Source: Nitrosospira multiformis (GTDB taxonomy: Bacteria > Pseudomonadota > Gammaproteobacteria > Burkholderiales > Nitrosomonadaceae). Taken from it: DNA of 64,000 nt. The stretch is from assembly GCF_900111585.1 (NCBI RefSeq), contig NZ_FOHI01000004.1:248001-312000 (forward strand), written 5' to 3'. Below, piece by piece: positions 45,666 to 54,764 of the stretch. Numbering within the stretch: position 1 is the stretch's first letter; every line of letters begins with the position of its first letter. The translations under genes and the position numbers were made by a program. The notes under the pieces are model-generated. The model was given only the letters and a program-made list of their open reading frames with translations, was not told the origin of the DNA and ran no database searches.

Positions 45666-47675
45666 TCATTTTTCGTTGAGAGTTGGCAGCGAGGCCAGTT
45701 GTTGGTGAAGGAACTGGCTCGTCTGGGTCAAGCTGCCCAGCATGGCATCGAGCGCAGCGAACTGTGCCCGGTAACGCGCCTCAACGGTTTCAAGTCGACG
45801 GCTAAAATCCTCCTGGCGCCGGTCGAGATCCTTGATACTGGCGTTCAGTCCATCGACTCGGGTGGCGATCACTCCCTCAGTGGCGAGAAATCCTTCTGCA
45901 ACCTTGCTCAATCGCTCGGCATAACCTCGCGAGAACTCGACTGCTCCCCGAGTGCCGAGCGCGCCGCCGTGAATGGCGACGCGCAGACCTTCGGCCGTTC
46001 CTCCGCCAGCGGCCGTCAGCATCTGTCCCGATCCTATAACGGAAACACCATTGATGGAGCCTGCGACATCCATTCCCGTCGCTCCCACAGGACCGGCCCC
46101 GAGCAGATTGCCCGCACCATTACCTCCCGTGAGGACAACACTGGAGACGGATCCATAGCGCGCCGACATGACACTCAATACGCCAGCGGACTGGGAAACC
46201 GATACTGAAATTCCTTCGGTTGTCAGGCCAGAGAAACCATTCAGCTTGCTTTGCACCTCGGCCGCCAATGCATCCGCGGAAGCATAAATTCCCTCGGCTA
46301 GCGTAATACTGGCTGCCACCCCATCCACATTAAAATTAAGTTGATCGTTGACTCCTGCCGTTATCGTTAGCCCTGCCGCCTGGCTTCCGCTGAGGCTGCC
46401 ACGAGTTGCGAGTTGTGTAACCGTAACGGCATAATTTCCAGCCACTGTCTTATCCGTGGCCCCTTCGTACGTAATCAGACTATCGGTGGAGGTGCCGCCT
46501 ATCGTAAACAGCCTGCCGATCTGTTCAAATTCGGTATTCATCGACGCCTGCAGCTTTGCGGAATCCACCGCCAGACTGCCGTCTTTCTGCAAGGTAACAC
46601 CGATCTGGGAAAGGGAGGTGAAACCGCTACCGTCACCCATCATGGCTGTTAACGCCGATCGAATTCCGCGCTGAATCGAAAACGCTGCGGAATCCCCCTG
46701 CAATATCGCGCCCCTCTTTGCTCCCGGGTTATAGGCGCTGAGGTCGGAAAGCGTTTGATTGATGCTGTTGTATGACTTTACGAATGCTTCCACCGCTGTC
46801 TTCGCAGCAGCGGTATCCGGTGAAACATTCAGTGTAATCGGGCTGCCTGCATTCGTTTTGAGCAGACTGAGTGTGACGCCTTCAATTGCGTCTGTAATCG
46901 TGTTCGAGGACTTGACGATATCAATCCCGTCGATCCGGAGTTTCGCATCCTGCGCGGCCTGCACTTGGGTGAGATTCTTGCCGGAGCCCGTTCCCCCCGT
47001 TGGATCGAAGGCAAGAGCGGAGAGTCCGGTTGCGTCGAGATTGCCCCCATCGTCATCGCTGACTGTAATCTTCAGGCTGTTCGCCGCCCCTGTATCCTTT
47101 GCGGTCAGCACAAGTTTGTTGCTGGCGCCGTCATTCACAATCGTTGCACTCACCCCGACATTGGCTGCGTTGATGGCGTCACGCATGCCGGAGAGGGTGT
47201 TGCTGGAGGGTTCGATCGTTATCGTTTGCGCTGGTTTCGCATTGTTGAGAGTAAAGGTATTCAGGACACTATCATAAGTGCCGTACTGTATCGTCAAAGT
47301 CCCGCTGCCTACGGTGCTTGACGTGCTGGCAAATCCTTCGGAACGGATTTTCTGCTGTTGGGCAAGCTGCTGTACTTCCACCGAATAACTACCCGGCACC
47401 GCCTTGCCATTGCTATTCCCGGTTGCAGTCAACAGGGAGCTATCTGCCGCACTCGCGCTAACAGCATGATATTTTGCAGGATCAGCCAGTCCCTGCATTG
47501 CCGTCTGAAAAGCAGACAAGGCACCTTTCAGGGTTCCATAAGCGGATAGTTTTGCCTGGTAGTCGAATTCGCGCTTCTGAAGCAAAGCAAGCGGCGTGCG
47601 TTCGGCCGCCATCAACTGGCTGACTATGCCATTTACATCCAGGTTCGAACCTGCTCCGGCAGCGGTAATCGCCAT
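45666..47675 (-). CDS. fliD: Filament cap protein FliD
   Basis: 669 residues. Conserved N-terminus GAGSNLDVNGIVSQLMAAERTPLALLQ, a variable centre, and the C-terminal region with FVKSYNSINQTLSDLSAYN and the coiled-coil tail (RVDGLNASIKDLDRRQEDFSRRLE, YRAQFAALDAMLGSL). It caps the growing filament and folds flagellin subunits. It is longer than the E. coli protein by about 200 residues because of the surface-exposed middle part. Confidence 0.95.
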   Translation of the reverse strand: MAITAAGAGSNLDVNGIVSQLMAAERTPLALLQKREFDYQAKLSAYGTLKGALSAFQTAMQGLADPAKYHAVSASAADSSLLTATGNSNGKAVPGSYSVEVQQLAQQQKIRSEGFASTSSTVGSGTLTIQYGTYDSVLNTFTLNNAKPAQTITIEPSSNTLSGMRDAINAANVGVSATIVNDGASNKLVLTAKDTGAANSLKITVSDDDGGNLDATGLSALAFDPTGGTGSGKNLTQVQAAQDAKLRIDGIDIVKSSNTITDAIEGVTLSLLKTNAGSPITLNVSPDTAAAKTAVEAFVKSYNSINQTLSDLSAYNPGAKRGAILQGDSAAFSIQRGIRSALTAMMGDGSGFTSLSQIGVTLQKDGSLAVDSAKLQASMNTEFEQIGRLFTIGGTSTDSLITYEGATDKTVAGNYAVTVTQLATRGSLSGSQAAGLTITAGVNDQLNFNVDGVAASITLAEGIYASADALAAEVQSKLNGFSGLTTEGISVSVSQSAGVLSVMSARYGSVSSVVLTGGNGAGNLLGAGPVGATGMDVAGSINGVSVIGSGQMLTAAGGGTAEGLRVAIHGGALGTRGAVEFSRGYAERLSKVAEGFLATEGVIATRVDGLNASIKDLDRRQEDFSRRLETVEARYRAQFAALDAMLGSLTQTSQFLHQQLASLPTLNEK

Positions 47676-47727
47676 TTTTCTGTCCTCTTCTTTTTCCTGT
47701 TTCCAGCGGCGTTGCCCTATCGCACCA

Positions 47728-48057
47728 TCAGGCTTTGGTGCGCAGCAACAAACCCTGTAGCTGATTCATGGTCTTTGCCAGGGCAAGCATTTCTTCCATG
47801 GGAATCTGCCTTACGAGTTCCCGGGTTTCATTGTCTATAATTTTTATTACTATCCTGTCAGTATCGGTATCGATACTGAATTCCAGACTCGAGCCAGCGA
47901 GTAAAGTTGTTTCCTTTTCCGTTTCCTGTTTAACCTGCACGGTCTGCGGCGGCGAGGATGGATTTCCTTGGCGAACATCGCCGTATAGGAATTCACCTTC
48001 GGTTGCTCTGGAACCGATCCCTAGTTGAATGGCGGCTCCGGATTGTTCGATTTTCAT
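47728..48057 (-). CDS. flaG: FlaG protein
   Basis: 109 residues from MKIEQSGAAI at 48057. Variable N-terminal half, then the conserved FlaG block LEFSIDTDTDRIVIKIIDNETRELVRQIPMEEMLALA. It influences filament length. TGGAG precedes the ATG. A 12-bp stem-loop lies 20 bases upstream, between fliC and this gene. Confidence 0.9.
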   Translation of the reverse strand: MKIEQSGAAIQLGIGSRATEGEFLYGDVRQGNPSSPPQTVQVKQETEKETTLLAGSSLEFSIDTDTDRIVIKIIDNETRELVRQIPMEEMLALAKTMNQLQGLLLRTKA

Positions 48058-48076
48058 TATTGACTCCAGAGGGTTC

Positions 48077-48112
48077 GAACGGGGATCGCAAGCAAGCTTC
48101 CGATCCCCGTTC
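48077..48112 (-). promoter_or_regulatory. Stem-loop between fliC and flaG
   Basis: GAACGGGGATCG (48077-48088) and CGATCCCCGTTC (48101-48112) form a perfect 12-bp stem with a 12-base loop. There is no T run on the minus-strand side, so it is more likely an mRNA-stabilising or attenuating hairpin at the fliC 3' end than a full terminator. Confidence 0.65.
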
Positions 48113-48153
48113 ATCACACATCCGGCCATTCAGGCGAGGCCGTTTACCAGCGA

Positions 48154-49320
48154 TTAGCCTCTCAGCAGGGACAATACGCTTTGCGGCATTGCATTTGCCT
48201 GAGCCAGCATGGCTGTTCCCGCCTGTTGCAGCACCTGGTTGCGTGAAAGTGCCGCCGTTTCCGCCGCGAAATCGGCATCCATGATGCGGCTGCGCGAAGC
48301 GGACAGGTTCTCGGAGACAGTTTGAAGGTTTGCAACTGCTGATGTGAACCGGTTCTGGTACGCACCGAGATCGGCACGCGCCGCGTTGAGCGCGCTCAAT
48401 GCGGAATCCATCGAAGCGATGGCGGTATCGGCATCGGCGGTGGTGTCTATCTTCAGCGCGCCGAAGCCAGCAGCGGTCGTTGCCGTTGCTGCGGTTGCGC
48501 CGGCAGTCAGACCGGTCCGTGCGGTGTTGGCCGTACCGCTCATGGCCACAGTGATGCCGTCGCTGGACGTGCTGGTCAGTGTCACCTTGCCGGCGCCATC
48601 GTCAGTCGCAGTTACCCCGGTGGTGCCCGTAATCAGGTTGATCGCCGTTCTTACGGCTATCCCCTGAGCGGCAGCCGAGCCGCCTGCGGTAATGGCGCCC
48701 ACGTCAACCCCGTTTATTTTCAAATCACCCGCGACGATGTCATCTGCTGGCGTCGCAAATCCCGTGACGACTGCGCCGGCAACGGTGGTTGAGTAAGTGG
48801 TAGTGGTTCCCAGAGCAGAGCTTTGTGCATTGACGATACTGGCAATATTGATAGTCTCGCCCACATTGGCGCCTACCTGAAAGTCTTGATTGGTGAAAGT
48901 ACCATCAAGCAGTTTGATGCCGTTGAACGTCGTGGTCGAAGCAACACGGTCGATTTCGGCCTTGAGCTGCTGGACTTCATTGTTGAGCGCAGTGCGGTCG
49001 CTTGCGCTGTTGCTGGCATTGCGCGATTGCACGGCCAGCTCGCGTATGCGCTGCAGGTTGTTGCCGATTTCGCCCAGTGCGCCTTCCGCCGTCTGAGACA
49101 TCGAGATGCCGTCGTTGGCGTTGCGGATTGCCTGAGTGAAGCCTTTGATCTGGGAAGTCATGCGTTCCGAAATCGCCAGCCCTGCAGCATCGTCCTTGGC
49201 GCTGTTGATGCGCAGGCCGGAAGACAGGCGTTGCAATGTAGTGGCGAGTGCGTTCTGCGAACCGTTGAGGTTACGCTGCGCATTCATGGAAATGACGTTG
49301 GTATTGATGATTGCAGCCAT
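48154..49320 (-). CDS. fliC: Flagellin FliC
   Basis: 388 residues. N-terminal D0/D1 helices (MAAIINTNVISMNAQRNLN, LRINSAKDDAAGLAISERM) and the C-terminal D1/D0 (NRFTSAVANLQTVSENLSA, LSRNQVLQQAGTAMLAQAN) are conserved; the centre is Thr/Ala-rich and variable, with a probable surface domain. CGAGGAG precedes the ATG. No good sigma-28 promoter was recognised in the upstream 490 bases. Confidence 0.97.
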   Translation of the reverse strand: MAAIINTNVISMNAQRNLNGSQNALATTLQRLSSGLRINSAKDDAAGLAISERMTSQIKGFTQAIRNANDGISMSQTAEGALGEIGNNLQRIRELAVQSRNASNSASDRTALNNEVQQLKAEIDRVASTTTFNGIKLLDGTFTNQDFQVGANVGETINIASIVNAQSSALGTTTTYSTTVAGAVVTGFATPADDIVAGDLKINGVDVGAITAGGSAAAQGIAVRTAINLITGTTGVTATDDGAGKVTLTSTSSDGITVAMSGTANTARTGLTAGATAATATTAAGFGALKIDTTADADTAIASMDSALSALNAARADLGAYQNRFTSAVANLQTVSENLSASRSRIMDADFAAETAALSRNQVLQQAGTAMLAQANAMPQSVLSLLRG

Positions 49321-49811
49321 GTAAATCTCCTCGACTAATTTTTCATGAAATTACAACTACAGCCGTCAACTTTGGTTAGCCTCATTACCCGAAGCTAATC
49401 AACTGCTGTTATGCTTATTAACGGTGGTCCAGGAGAAACATTTAATGGCATCGTCACGTTTTTTTGGCGCAGCTACTCCCCGCACTCTTCTCGAGTTTAT
49501 CCGGCATCGCTATCCGACTGATGGGCAGGCAGGTACGGTAATGATAAGAGGAGGCAGTGCTGCGCAATGCGCTGATTAACGGGGTGAACAACACCGTATA
49601 TTCGGCGCTGCCTTATCCACTGCCCGGCGCTGCCTTATCCACTGCCGCAAAATCGGGGATCGGAGCAAAGAGAGCAGGCGGAAATCTCATTTCCTATTGC
49701 AACGCCAGAGGCGCCATGCTGCTGCCCCGATGAAGAAGCAGCGAATCAGCGAATAGGCGTGAAGGATAATCCGGCGGCCCCAGGAGCTGAGGGACTAAGG
49801 GGCTGAGGGGC
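49321..49811. other. Intergenic region upstream of fliC
   Basis: 491 bases that must hold the fliC promoter; none was clear by eye. It contains a tandem 22-bp repeat (49603-49646) and G/C-rich imperfect repeats near 49780-49812. No gene. Confidence 0.4.
49603..49646. repeat. 22-bp perfect tandem repeat, two copies
   Basis: Identical units at 49603-49624 and 49625-49646, containing GGCGCTGCCTTATCCACTG. It lies in the spacer between fliC and the response regulator gene. Confidence 0.85.
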
Positions 49812-50438
49812 TCAAGCGAGGCCGTTCTTGATTGCGTAGTGGGTCACTTCCGCATTGTTCTTGAGCTTCATCTTTTGCAGGAGCCGGCCGCGATAGACAC
49901 TCACAGTCTTGACCGACAGATGCATTTCCTCGGCCACATCCGTGAGACTCTTGCCTGAAGCGATCAGGCGCAGGGTCTGGTATTCACGATCGGACAATGT
50001 TTCGTGCAGCGGACGATCGTGATCAGTGCCAAGGCTTTCAGCCATGGCTTCTGCCACTGCGGGCGTCAGGTACTTGCGCCCCCTGGCGACCTGGTTGATG
50101 GCGGCCATCAACTCATTGGGAGCGCTCTGCTTGGTTATATACCCGGAAGCTCCCGCCTTCAGTGCCCGGATCGCATAAAGTCCCTCCTCATGCATGCTCA
50201 GCATGAGCACGGGTAATTTGGGACGCTCTTTCCTGATCTGCTTCAACACTTCAATACCGTTCCTGTCGGGCAGGGAGATATCCAGCACCACTGCGCTCCA
50301 CTCACCTTCACGCAGTTGCCGCATTGCCTCTCCGCCCGATTCCGCTTCAGCAATGAGATCGATTTTTCCGCTTTCAGTCAGAATCTGCCTCAAGCCCTGA
50401 CGCACGATGGCGTGATCGTCGACAATCAGCACATTCAT
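49812..50438 (-). CDS. NarL/FixJ-type response regulator
   Basis: 208 residues. A receiver domain with the acidic pair DD near residue 7-8, the phosphoacceptor Asp in VVLDISLP (about 53) and Lys in YITKQ (about 103). A LuxR-type DNA-binding domain follows (LSDREYQTLRLIASGKSLTDVAEEMHLSVKTVSVYRGRL). Its start overlaps the kinase stop by ATGA, so the two are one unit. The position beside fliC suggests control of motility or a linked response. Confidence 0.95.
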   Translation of the reverse strand: MNVLIVDDHAIVRQGLRQILTESGKIDLIAEAESGGEAMRQLREGEWSAVVLDISLPDRNGIEVLKQIRKERPKLPVLMLSMHEEGLYAIRALKAGASGYITKQSAPNELMAAINQVARGRKYLTPAVAEAMAESLGTDHDRPLHETLSDREYQTLRLIASGKSLTDVAEEMHLSVKTVSVYRGRLLQKMKLKNNAEVTHYAIKNGLA

Positions 50439-51664
50439 GACCGGGTCGATTTCCCTGAAATAGCCGTTGCAGGGACCGTTGTCCGCGCTTCCGCAGCAAG
50501 CGGAATCGAGAGATGCACCAGAGTGCCTTGACTTGCCTGCTCCTCTCCTGTCCGTTCCCGCTGGGGCCTTGGCTGACCTTGCCGGGGCTGAATCCGCTCA
50601 TGCCGCTGTCCTGCGCTGACTGTCAGTTTTCCCTCGAGCAGGCTCGCGCGCTCCACCATGCCCCGAATTCCGAACGAATCAAGCTTTCTCAAATCGTTTG
50701 GGGCGATACCGCAGCCATTATCCTGCACTTTGAGCTCCAGATATTCCTGCCTCAAGTCCAGCCCGACCCAGACATGCGAAGCATGCGCGTGCTTCGCAAT
50801 ATTGGTGAGTGCTTCCTGAAAAATTCGAAATACGGCAACTGCCATGTCAGGTTCGAGTTCAATATCCGGCTCGTTGCACGATACCTTACAAGGTATGCCA
50901 TAGCGTTTTGCAAATTCACCCGCTTCCCATTCTATTGCCGCAAAAATGCCAAAATCCATGATGCCTGGCCGCAGGTCCCGGGAAATACGTTGTATCGAAT
51001 GTATGGTGCGATCCACCAGATCGGAAACAGTACGCACTTTCGCAAGCAATACAGCATTCTCGGCGCTGCTGGCCCCTGCATCGATCCGCCTCACCAGCCA
51101 GTCGAGATCGATCTTGATGGCAGTAAGGTTTCCTCCCAGATCATCGTGTATTTCTCTGGCAATGCGTATACGTTCGTGCTCCCTCGCCGCCATGACGTGC
51201 GCTGATACTTCCTTGAGCCGTTCATGGGATGCCTTGAGCTCTGTCTCCCGGCGCCTGCTCTCGGTGATATTGATGATAATGCCTTCCCAGACCACGCACG
51301 CGCCCTTCTCCCGCCTCGGGCTCGCTCGCAAGCTGACCCACTTTATATCCCCGTAGGATTCGATCCACAGGCGTCCTTCCCAATTCCACGTTGTCAGATT
51401 AGCTGCGGATTGCGCCTTCGAATACTCCAGGCTCTCCCGGTCTTCCGGAAGCACGAGATCCTGGAGCAGCGAAGGATTAGCCTTCAATTCTCCAGCCGAG
51501 ATCCCGAGCACATTGGCGCACTGATCACTGATAAAGGGCATGGAGGAAGTACCGTCTTCCTTTTGTATGTATTGAAAAACCATCCCCGGAGAATTGGCGG
51601 CAACATCCGGAGGGTAGGCTTCCCCCATATGGATGGATTCTGAATTTTCCTTTTTTTGCTTCAT
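50435..51664 (-). CDS. PAS-containing NarL-family sensor histidine kinase
   Basis: 409 residues, cytoplasmic, no membrane helix. A PAS-type sensor domain (about 20-135, GMVFQYIQKEDG, RLWIESYGDIKWVSLRAS) is followed by a HisKA_3 dimerisation domain with the phosphoacceptor His in RIRIAREIHDDLGGNLTA (about 168). The HATPase domain has DNGCGI and FGIRGMVERASLLEG. After GKLTVSAG a Gln/Arg/Glu-rich insertion of about 25 residues precedes the final QGTLVHLSIPL strand, which is unusual. Forms an operon with the response regulator. Confidence 0.93.
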   Translation of the reverse strand: MKQKKENSESIHMGEAYPPDVAANSPGMVFQYIQKEDGTSSMPFISDQCANVLGISAGELKANPSLLQDLVLPEDRESLEYSKAQSAANLTTWNWEGRLWIESYGDIKWVSLRASPRREKGACVVWEGIIINITESRRRETELKASHERLKEVSAHVMAAREHERIRIAREIHDDLGGNLTAIKIDLDWLVRRIDAGASSAENAVLLAKVRTVSDLVDRTIHSIQRISRDLRPGIMDFGIFAAIEWEAGEFAKRYGIPCKVSCNEPDIELEPDMAVAVFRIFQEALTNIAKHAHASHVWVGLDLRQEYLELKVQDNGCGIAPNDLRKLDSFGIRGMVERASLLEGKLTVSAGQRHERIQPRQGQPRPQRERTGEEQASQGTLVHLSIPLAAEARTTVPATAISGKSTRS

Positions 51665-51762
51665 GCAGTGCTGATATGTTATTGACTGTGCAAGTTATAA
51701 TTAATGCGACAGATTCTGGCGGGACGTAGAGGATACAGCGCGATCACGCACTCTTGAAGATT

Positions 51763-52086
51763 TCACGCATCCTTGCAGATATTTTCTAGGGCGCGCTGAA
51801 TAAGATCGGAATTCTCAGGCCGGACCAGGCGAGCCATTTCTTTTCCGTCCTTCAAAAAAATCAGGGTCGGCCAGAGCTTCACCCCAAACGAGCGTCCTAA
51901 CCGCCGTCCTTTTCCATCCTCTATCCGGATATGACGCACTGATGGGGCTCCGGACAAGGCTGAAGCAATCAACGGCCGCGCAGCCCGGCAGTATCCGCAC
52001 CATGCGGCACCGAACTCGACAAGAGCTGGACCTTGGAGCGAATCGATTTCGGCGCGGGTTGGCTCACTGCTATGAACAGTATCCAT
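51763..52086 (-). CDS. Thioredoxin-family protein
   Basis: 107 residues, single thioredoxin fold. The active site WCGYC is at 29-33 instead of the usual WCGPC, and the cis-proline segment LWPTLIFLKDGKEMARLVRP is present. No signal peptide, so cytoplasmic disulfide reduction or an electron-transfer role. It sits between the kinase and the HDOD gene; GGAGGGG precedes the ATG. Confidence 0.88.
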   Translation of the reverse strand: MDTVHSSEPTRAEIDSLQGPALVEFGAAWCGYCRAARPLIASALSGAPSVRHIRIEDGKGRRLGRSFGVKLWPTLIFLKDGKEMARLVRPENSDLIQRALENICKDA

Positions 52087-52250
52087 TTTTATATTATAAC
52101 CCCTCCAGGATTCCCGGTTTCCCCGGCCTTCTGCGGAGGTGCAGACGCAGTGAAATCAATTTTTGTGCCCCTAGCCGGATAACTCTTTAACCCCGATATC
52201 CGGTGTATCAGGGATGCGGGATGACATGTCGAACCAGGAGCTTATGCCCT

Positions 52251-53525
52251 CTATAAGGTAGGTAACAAACTGTTGCTCCATTCAAATGCTTCCAATTGGA
52301 ATGGATAGAGCTCTTCGATCGGCAGCCCCAATCTGGCAAGCAGGGGCATGAGCAGTCGGCCGGCTTCGCCAGGTTTTTCGAGATATTCGGCAAGCTTCAG
52401 CAAGTCTCCGTAAAACCCCGTCCGGTACAGCAAGGCTTCGGTGATCTCCTCGCTCAGAACGATCTGGCGGAGAATTCTTTCCATGTGTTGTCCGAACAAA
52501 GCATCCAGCAAGGATAAAATGCCTACGGTGAAGGCAATATCGGCCATGCTTCTGTTTGCGGGCTGAAGTTTTTGGGCGACCAATTCAAGAAGTTTGCCGC
52601 GTGTGGCTGCCATCAGGAGAAGCGGTGACCCGAACTGGAGCTGAGGATCCGACCCGACATAGATCTGAATTTGCAACCATCGCTGCAACTGGCGGCGGCC
52701 CAGGACCATCAAAGCGTCACTTAACGAATGTATGTTTTTCGTAACACCCATGCCCGGCGTATTGACCAGTCGTAATAAGGACAGGCAGAGCGATACTTCT
52801 TTTTTGATGCGTTGCTCGATTTCTATCGTGTCGGCGTCCCTGGCTACCAGAGTCATCAGTTCCATGATCGCCAGTTGCGAAGTTGCAAGCTTCTTGCCTG
52901 ACAGAAGAGCTGGTTTTGCAAAGTAGTAACCCTGGTAATAGTCAAATCCGAGCTCATGGCAATTCTGGAATTGTTCGAGCGTCTCTACTTTGTCAGCGAG
53001 AAGCACCTTGCGGGCCTGTTTGAACTGGCGAACGAGCATGGCCAGATCGGCGTACGTCATGACGGACGTGTCGATCTTGATGATTTCAACAAACGGCAGT
53101 AACGGTTTTATGTATTCGGACAGGGTGATAACGTCATCCAGCGCAAATCTATATCCTGCATTGGCCAGTTCGGCAACACGCCGGACGAGTTCGGGAGTGA
53201 TCTTGTCCGTTTGAGGAAACTCGAACACAACTTTTTCGGGCGGTAGAAAATTAACCAGGTCTCCCATCAACAAGGTGGAATTCACGTTGAAGAAGCCCAG
53301 TGCGCTCCCGGTCACGTTCTCAATGCCCAGTTCGGATGTATGTGCGATGATGGAAGCGGCACCGCGTGTATCCTCGGCGCTAACCGGCGCCCTGACTCCC
53401 GTGCGGCGGAACAATAACTCGTAAGCGATCAGATTCTGGTTCTGATCCAGAATAGGTTGACGGGCCAGGAAAAATTCCTTTACCTGCCCGATCGAAGAAA
53501 TATGTGGAGCCGTATCTAGAATCAT
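52251..53525 (-). CDS. EAL-HDOD (YuxH-type) signalling protein
   Basis: 424 residues. An N-terminal EAL-like domain (FLARQPILDQNQNLIAYELLFR at about 19, DDVITLSE, YYQGYYFAKP) lacks the full catalytic set and is probably not a phosphodiesterase. A C-terminal HDOD domain (about 205-400) follows with RLVNTPGMGVTKNIHSLSDALMVLGRRQLQRW. Proteins of this build, such as V. cholerae CdgJ, affect motility; its place inside the flagellar cluster fits. It is probably a c-di-GMP-linked or protein-protein regulator. Confidence 0.9.
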   Translation of the reverse strand: MILDTAPHISSIGQVKEFFLARQPILDQNQNLIAYELLFRRTGVRAPVSAEDTRGAASIIAHTSELGIENVTGSALGFFNVNSTLLMGDLVNFLPPEKVVFEFPQTDKITPELVRRVAELANAGYRFALDDVITLSEYIKPLLPFVEIIKIDTSVMTYADLAMLVRQFKQARKVLLADKVETLEQFQNCHELGFDYYQGYYFAKPALLSGKKLATSQLAIMELMTLVARDADTIEIEQRIKKEVSLCLSLLRLVNTPGMGVTKNIHSLSDALMVLGRRQLQRWLQIQIYVGSDPQLQFGSPLLLMAATRGKLLELVAQKLQPANRSMADIAFTVGILSLLDALFGQHMERILRQIVLSEEITEALLYRTGFYGDLLKLAEYLEKPGEAGRLLMPLLARLGLPIEELYPFQLEAFEWSNSLLPTL

Positions 53526-53692
53526 CTGTCAGTCTCTATTCGACTGAAAACTCAGGTAGCGGTTATAGCCACCCGTAGTCAGAACCGCGGTCGGATAGCC
53601 CGACTCCCTGTGGAATGACTCGGAGCATGGTAACCATCAGCAGGAAACATCTTTCCAGGTAAAGAATCCGTGCGTGAAATATTTTGCCGCCA

Positions 53693-54628
53693 TCAGCGTA
53701 TATAATCGAACAAGGAAAGGCTTTGCACCTTCAGAAATGCCTTCTGCGTAGCTTCCAAGTAGGTCCGCTGCTGAGTCAGGTCACTGATGGCCTCAACGTA
53801 GTCCACATCCCGTAATTCCGACAACTGCTGTTTGTACTGAATATTCAAATCTTCGCCGCGTTCATTCAAGGCATCGATTTCCTTCATGCGCGTTCCTACC
53901 GATGCCTGCACCTTGAGCACATTGTCGAGTGCATTAGAGAGGTTCACTTGCGTAGTATCCAGACCGGTGGCGAGGGCTGCCTTGCCCGTCGGGTCGGTTA
54001 CCGGTGTTTCGAGTAAATCAGCCAGATCCGATAGCGTCTTGAACATGCTGTGGTACCCGCCTTTCGCCGCAGGAATGCGTTCGAACACCTCTCGTCCTGA
54101 CTCATTTACTGCAAGCTGTCGGGATGAGCTGGCTTGTATCATGCGCAAGCCTTCATCGCCAACATATTGCACCCCGCTCCCGGTATCCTCAAACGGCTTG
54201 GTTGAACTCTGATAACCGGAAAAGAGATATTGCCCGTTTACGTCCTTTCGGTTGGACAAACCCAGAAGTTCACCCAGACTCGTGCGCAATTCAGTGGCAA
54301 TGGTTTCGCGTCCGCTGTCATTCAGCGTACCGTTTCCGGCAGCCACGGTAAGCTCCTGCGCCCTTTGCAGCAGGGTTGTAATGCCGCCAAGAGTATCTTC
54401 CAGCATGCTGAGGCTGGCCATGCCATTTTGCCGGTTCAACACGTATTGGCTGTTGGCGGAGTCTGCCTCGGCAACATCGAGTGCCCGAACATACGCTGCC
54501 GGATTTGCGGACGGCGTGAGCACGCTGCGGCCGGTGCTTATCTGTTCGAAAGTCCTCATCTGTGCCGATTGCTGGCGGTGGATGGCAGCAAGTCCCGCCT
54601 CGTAACTGGTATTACTGCTGACGCGCAT
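53693..54628 (-). CDS. flgL: Hook-filament junction protein FlgL
   Basis: 311 residues. Flagellin-like N-terminus (MRVSSNTSYEAGLAAIHRQ, QISTGRSVLTPSANPAAYVRAL) and C-terminus (RTYLEATQKAFLKVQSLSLFDYI). It joins FlgK to the filament. AAGGAAT lies before the ATG. Confidence 0.95.
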   Translation of the reverse strand: MRVSSNTSYEAGLAAIHRQQSAQMRTFEQISTGRSVLTPSANPAAYVRALDVAEADSANSQYVLNRQNGMASLSMLEDTLGGITTLLQRAQELTVAAGNGTLNDSGRETIATELRTSLGELLGLSNRKDVNGQYLFSGYQSSTKPFEDTGSGVQYVGDEGLRMIQASSSRQLAVNESGREVFERIPAAKGGYHSMFKTLSDLADLLETPVTDPTGKAALATGLDTTQVNLSNALDNVLKVQASVGTRMKEIDALNERGEDLNIQYKQQLSELRDVDYVEAISDLTQQRTYLEATQKAFLKVQSLSLFDYIR

Positions 54629-54764
54629 TTTGATTCCTTTTTTCTATCTCATACTGATATGTTCTTGCATGTTCTTGCCATAGCCGGTGCTTGCACTGAT
54701 CACACCGCTTCAAGTGTTCTCAGGATCCGCTTTCGCGAGCCGCACATTTTTTTGCAGCGCGCTT

